Source of the DNA: Nevskia soli DSM 19509
GTDB taxonomy: Bacteria; Pseudomonadota; Gammaproteobacteria; Nevskiales; Nevskiaceae
Assembly: GCF_000711955.1 (NCBI RefSeq)
Contig: NZ_KL543998.1
Coordinates: 327,100-391,099, forward strand
DNA: 64,000 bases
Direction of reading: 5' to 3'
Each line of letters begins with the position of its first letter. Position 1 is the stretch's first letter. The notes below the pieces were generated by a model. That model was given only the letters and a program-made list of their open reading frames with translations, was not told the origin of the DNA and did no database searches. The translations under genes and the position numbers were made by a program. Shown piece after piece: positions 59,408 through 64,000 of this stretch.

Positions 59408-59433
59408 AAGGCCCCGCGGCGCGGGGCCTTTCC
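59408..59433 (+). terminator. Rho-independent terminator of the CsbD gene
   Basis: AAGGCCCCGC (59408-59417) pairs with GCGGGGCCTT (59421-59430) around a 3-nt GGC loop, 20 bp after the stop codon, with a short T-run after the stem (TTTCC). Confidence 0.85.
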
Positions 59434-59542
59434 TGTTGCGCGAACCATCGATGGAGATGACGATCCCTCGTCCATTCGGCTGAATCGCCGCGCGGCCGAT
59501 CCTTTAGTCTGAGCCGGGGAATACAAGGGACAAGGGCGCGGA

Positions 59543-60301
59543 ATGGTCAACCATATCCAGGCGGGGCTGACGATTTTCATCTTCGTCGTCTCGGTGCTGA
59601 GCTTCTGGGGCAGCCTGCGCACGGTCAATCCTTACGGACGGCATATGCAGCCGGGCCAGCGCCATACGCTGCCGGCGCTGCCGGCCTGGCTGCTGTTCGA
59701 GGCGCCGCAATTGTTCGCCTTCGCCCTCACCTTCTGGCTCAGCGCCGATGCGCCCTCCACGGCGGCGGTAATCCTGTTCGCGCTATGGCAGGCGCACTAT
59801 TGCTACCGCGCCCTGGTCTATCCGCTGCGCATGCGCGACCGCCACAAGCGTTTTCCGCTGAGCGGCGTGGTCTTCGGCATCCTGTTCAACAGCATCAACG
59901 GCTTTATCAACGGCTACGCGGTGGCGCGCGCACCGCACCTGATGGACGCGGCGTGGTTGCATGACCCGCGCTTCGTCGTCGGCCTGGCTGTCGCCGTCGC
60001 CGGCTGGCTGATCAATTTCCAGGCCGACACCATTCTCATCGGGCTGCGGCAGGACGGCAGTACCGGCTACAAGGTGCCCTACGGCGGGCTGTTCCGCTAC
60101 GTATCGTCCGCCAACTATTTCGGCGAGATCGTGCTGTGGTGCGGCTGGGCGCTGATGAGCTTCACCCCGGCGGGCCTGTCTTTCGCCGTCTTCAGCACCG
60201 CCAACCTGCTGCCGCGGGCCTTATCGCATCATCGCTGGTACGTCGAGCGCTTCCCCGACTATCCGAGGGAGCGCAAGGCGATCATTCCGGGGCTGCTCTG
60301 A
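59543..60301 (+). CDS. 3-oxo-5-alpha-steroid 4-dehydrogenase (steroid 5-alpha-reductase) family membrane protein
   Basis: 252 residues, seven or so hydrophobic segments. The C-terminal DUF1295/steroid reductase signature is clear: GYKVPYGGLFRYVSSANYFGEIVLWCGWALMSFTPAGLSFAVFSTANLLPRALSHHRWYVERFPDYPRERKAIIPGLL with Y-[x]-S-x-N-Y-x-G-E-I and the final F-P-x-Y-P-x-x-R-[KR]-A-x-I-P-G. The family reduces enone double bonds using NADPH in the membrane; bacterial members act on steroids or other unsaturated ketones. Start ATG 59543 follows AAGGGCGCGGA. Substrate unknown. Confidence 0.86.
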   Translation: MVNHIQAGLTIFIFVVSVLSFWGSLRTVNPYGRHMQPGQRHTLPALPAWLLFEAPQLFAFALTFWLSADAPSTAAVILFALWQAHYCYRALVYPLRMRDRHKRFPLSGVVFGILFNSINGFINGYAVARAPHLMDAAWLHDPRFVVGLAVAVAGWLINFQADTILIGLRQDGSTGYKVPYGGLFRYVSSANYFGEIVLWCGWALMSFTPAGLSFAVFSTANLLPRALSHHRWYVERFPDYPRERKAIIPGLL

Positions 60302-60442
60302 ACCTGGATACACCCCGGTGCACCGTCTGGCGGCCTGCCGGCAACGTTCAGCCGGCCCAGGTCTCCGGCTAAGCCGTTTGCCGTACGCTAAACTGATTGC
60401 AGGCGGGCAAAGTACCCGCCGTTCCAAGAGGAGGAGATATCC

Positions 60443-60595
60443 ATGAGCAGAGGCATGACACCGGCCATATTGGCGATGGTGAACGAGCGTGAGCGCGACA
60501 AGCTGCGCTGCATGTTGAGCCTGCGCAAGCCGACGCAGGCGGTGACGCCGCCGGCCGCACAGTCGCAGATCCAGCGGGTCGAAAGGCTTTCCTGA
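60443..60595 (+). CDS. Small 50-residue protein with a strong ribosome site
   Basis: Begins at ATG 60443 behind AAGAGGAGGAGATATCC, the strongest ribosome site in the window. The product (SRGMTPAILAMVNERERDKLRCMLSLRKPTQAVTPPAAQSQIQRVERLS) is basic and helical with one cysteine, no signal peptide and no membrane segment. No family recognised; the GC-rich codon pattern fits the neighbours. It ends 107 bp from the convergent TonB_C-like gene and a hairpin. Confidence 0.62.
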   Translation: MSRGMTPAILAMVNERERDKLRCMLSLRKPTQAVTPPAAQSQIQRVERLS

Positions 60596-60612
60596 CGGTT
60601 TGAGCGGGGTGG

Positions 60613-60638
60613 GCTGCATCGGCCGGGGACGATGCAGC
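60613..60638. terminator. Hairpin between two convergent genes
   Basis: GCTGCATC (60613-60620) pairs with GATGCAGC (60631-60638), 10-nt loop. It sits between the 50-residue gene and the TonB_C-like lipoprotein gene. T-tract is short on either strand, so the function is inferred from location. Confidence 0.4.
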
Positions 60639-60701
60639 GGAAAAGCGGCGGCGCAAGGCGCCATCGGTTGATTCGGCGATCGGCCGCGGGAGTGCTGTCG
60701 C

Positions 60702-61565
60702 TCAGGGGCTGGTTGGCTTCCAGTCGATCTCCTGGGTGAAGACGATGGTGTCATGTGCCGCCCGCACACGATTCGGGATATATGGGATCTCGGTATTCAA
60801 CTGCATCATCCCCAGCGCGACCAGCGAGGCGCCGTCCAGCAAGGCCGAGCCGGAACTGCGGCTGATCGAAACGCCGAGGAGGCGCGAGTCGCGATCCAGC
60901 GACACGCACAGCAGGGTATATCCCGACTCGCCGGCATCCAGTGCCAACTTCGGAAAGATCAGTTCTTTCTTCACCGCGTCGGAAAATTCGGACGGAAAAC
61001 CGCTCCATTCCTCTGCCGTCACCTCCTTGGCACCGACGTCTCCTTCCTTCGTTCCGGTGCTCTTGCAGGGCCGATCCTGCGCCGCCTCGTGCAAAGGTGC
61101 GTCGGCAGGCCGCTCGGGTTTGAAGTTCACGCTGAACACGATCCATACCTGCTGCTGGCCGGGCGCCAGGTCTTGCGGCAGGGGTGCACGTTCCTTGGCA
61201 CCCTTCAACGTGCCCACAGCCAGCAGCGCCGCACCATCCAGCAGGGGGAACCCGCTACCTTCGGCGATGCGTCCGCTATGTACCAAGCCGTCGCGGCTGA
61301 TCATGGCGCAAAGTTGTACGGTGCCGATCTGGCCGGCGTTCAGCGCTTCGGTCGGGTAGGACACGCGATTGGAGAAGCGCTTCAGGAAGTCCTGCCCGTA
61401 GGCACTGTCGGTGGCCGCCAACATCCGCGTCGCAGGTGGGCAGATGGTGTCGTCCGTCATGCCTGCGAGTTCCTTGTTCTTGCCTCCGGATGCGGAGCAT
61501 CCCGCCAGCAGGCATAGGAGCGCCATCGCGGCCGACGCAAGTCCGAATCCACCGTATCTCTTCAT
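60702..61565 (-). CDS. Lipoprotein with two tandem TonB C-terminal-like domains
   Basis: 287 residues from ATG 61565 (ATG 61589 is the alternative). Lipoprotein signal KRYGGFGLASAAMALLCLLAGC. Two similar halves follow. The first is FSNRVSYPTEALNAGQIGTVQLCAMISRDGLVHSGRIAEGSGFPLLDGAALLAVGTL at ~70-125; the second is FSDAVKKELIFPKLALDAGESGYTLLCVSLDRDSRLLGVSISRSSGSALLDGASLVALGMMQ at ~195-255. The G-S-x-x-L-L-D-x-A-[AS]-L pattern is that of TonB_C. No membrane helix or energising partner is visible, so it is likely a periplasmic or outer membrane lipoprotein that uses the fold for binding. Confidence 0.74.
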   Translation of the reverse strand: MKRYGGFGLASAAMALLCLLAGCSASGGKNKELAGMTDDTICPPATRMLAATDSAYGQDFLKRFSNRVSYPTEALNAGQIGTVQLCAMISRDGLVHSGRIAEGSGFPLLDGAALLAVGTLKGAKERAPLPQDLAPGQQQVWIVFSVNFKPERPADAPLHEAAQDRPCKSTGTKEGDVGAKEVTAEEWSGFPSEFSDAVKKELIFPKLALDAGESGYTLLCVSLDRDSRLLGVSISRSSGSALLDGASLVALGMMQLNTEIPYIPNRVRAAHDTIVFTQEIDWKPTSP

Positions 61566-61664
61566 CGCTCGTGTCTCACGCAGGTTCATTCAGCCAGTTT
61601 GTTCAGGACACGCCGCAACAGCATAAGCCACCGCGGCATGAAGCCGTGCCGGAAACCCTCGTCG

Positions 61665-63788
<2,124 letters not shown>

Positions 63789-63962
63789 GGAAAATTACTC
63801 CAAAACGGATGCGCAAGCATAGCCTTTCGGAGGTCTTTTCCGCACAGGGACGGGCTGCGCGCCGGGTAAAGATGGGCGAAGGACTGGTGAGGGCACCGCC
63901 GCGGGGTGACCCGTCCTAGCCAGGGTTGACACCTTCTAGGGTGGACGAAAGATGTGCCAAAG

Positions 63963-63990
63963 ACGCCCGATGCGCCGCATCGGGCGTTTT
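63963..63990 (+). terminator. Rho-independent terminator at the end of the window
   Basis: ACGCCCGATGCG (63963-63974) pairs with CGCATCGGGCGT (63976-63987) around one base, followed by TTTT. It lies 175 bp beyond the prolyl oligopeptidase start. No plus-strand gene precedes it in the window, so it may end a transcript of a gene just beyond the edge read on the other strand or a short RNA. Confidence 0.7.
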
Positions 63991-64000
63991 CATTTTCAAT

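Noticed and set aside
63926..63954. Promoter with TTGACA near the window end
   Set aside because: The -35 is perfect but the matching -10 position reads AAGATG, only a poor match, and no gene follows before the terminator; not called.

Overview
The window is a stretch of GC-rich chromosome from a Gram-negative bacterium. I see no rRNA or tRNA gene, phage gene, transposase or CRISPR array. Gene content (MarR-emrA-emrB-outer-membrane-factor drug efflux, DsbA, PBP2, a FimV-type pilus hub protein, a DUF1302 outer membrane protein, class A beta-lactamase) points to a free-living gammaproteobacterium. A Nevskiales/Solimonadaceae or Xanthomonadales-like relative is my best guess from protein style; this is inference and not a database result. 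Genes are dense, mostly monocistronic, on both strands, and an unusual number are exported (Sec, Tat and lipoprotein signals).

Layout. 1-5.5 kb: an unidentified 3' gene end, an acyl-CoA dehydrogenase closed by a strong terminator, a DUF1302 outer membrane protein, a nitroreductase and a GNAT acetyltransferase. 5.6-12.2 kb: small envelope and membrane proteins, a Tat-exported class A beta-lactamase, a secreted PHB-depolymerase-like esterase, a DUF4126 protein and a Tat-exported M19 dipeptidase-family protein whose first metal motif is lost. 12.2-16.3 kb: PBP2 (mrdA-like, outside any mre/rod cluster), a membrane-anchored exported protein and two small lipoproteins. 16.4-21.5 kb: one clear operon, MarR regulator, a small chimeric ORF, EmrA, EmrB and a NodT-type outer membrane factor, with 4-base stop/start overlaps and an 18-bp palindromic operator candidate in front. 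21.5-28.9 kb: a DUF6891 protein, a DapA-like aldolase, a lipoprotein, a GIN-domain protein, the most unusual gene of the window (a FimV-like protein fused to a TrpB-like domain lacking the PLP lysine), and a second secreted esterase.

29-38.5 kb: an AAHS-type MFS transporter, a small secreted protein, an ArsB/SLC13-type anion transporter, a DUF2127 protein, a large S53 (kumamolisin-type) protease with PKD domain, serine-rich stalk and GlyGly-CTERM-like tail, and an acyltransferase-3 membrane protein. 38.7-49.1 kb: a class V aminotransferase, a CPBP membrane protease coupled to a secreted protein, DsbA, an M20 peptidase, small proteins, a second GNAT, a third esterase with a long polyserine linker, a DUF3224 protein, an AraC regulator and a dCMP-deaminase-like enzyme. 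49.1-49.8 kb is a non-coding, repeat-laden interval with REP-like hairpins. 49.8-64 kb: a patatin-like lipoprotein, DUF2834, DUF2867, a Bax-inhibitor-1 family protein, a serine hydrolase, small envelope proteins, a SET-domain methyltransferase with post-SET cysteines, a His/Asp/Gly-rich exported protein, an AhpD-like protein, CsbD, a steroid 5-alpha-reductase-family protein, a 50-residue ORF with a strong ribosome site, a tandem TonB_C-like lipoprotein and a secreted prolyl oligopeptidase.

How the genes work together: beyond the efflux operon and the coupled pair at 40-41.5 kb, most genes stand alone. The shared theme is the envelope: peptidoglycan synthesis (PBP2) beside a beta-lactamase, disulfide formation (DsbA), three secreted esterases, two secreted proteases and several exported proteins of unknown role. 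Start sites were chosen from ribosome sites and signal peptides; many are inferences.
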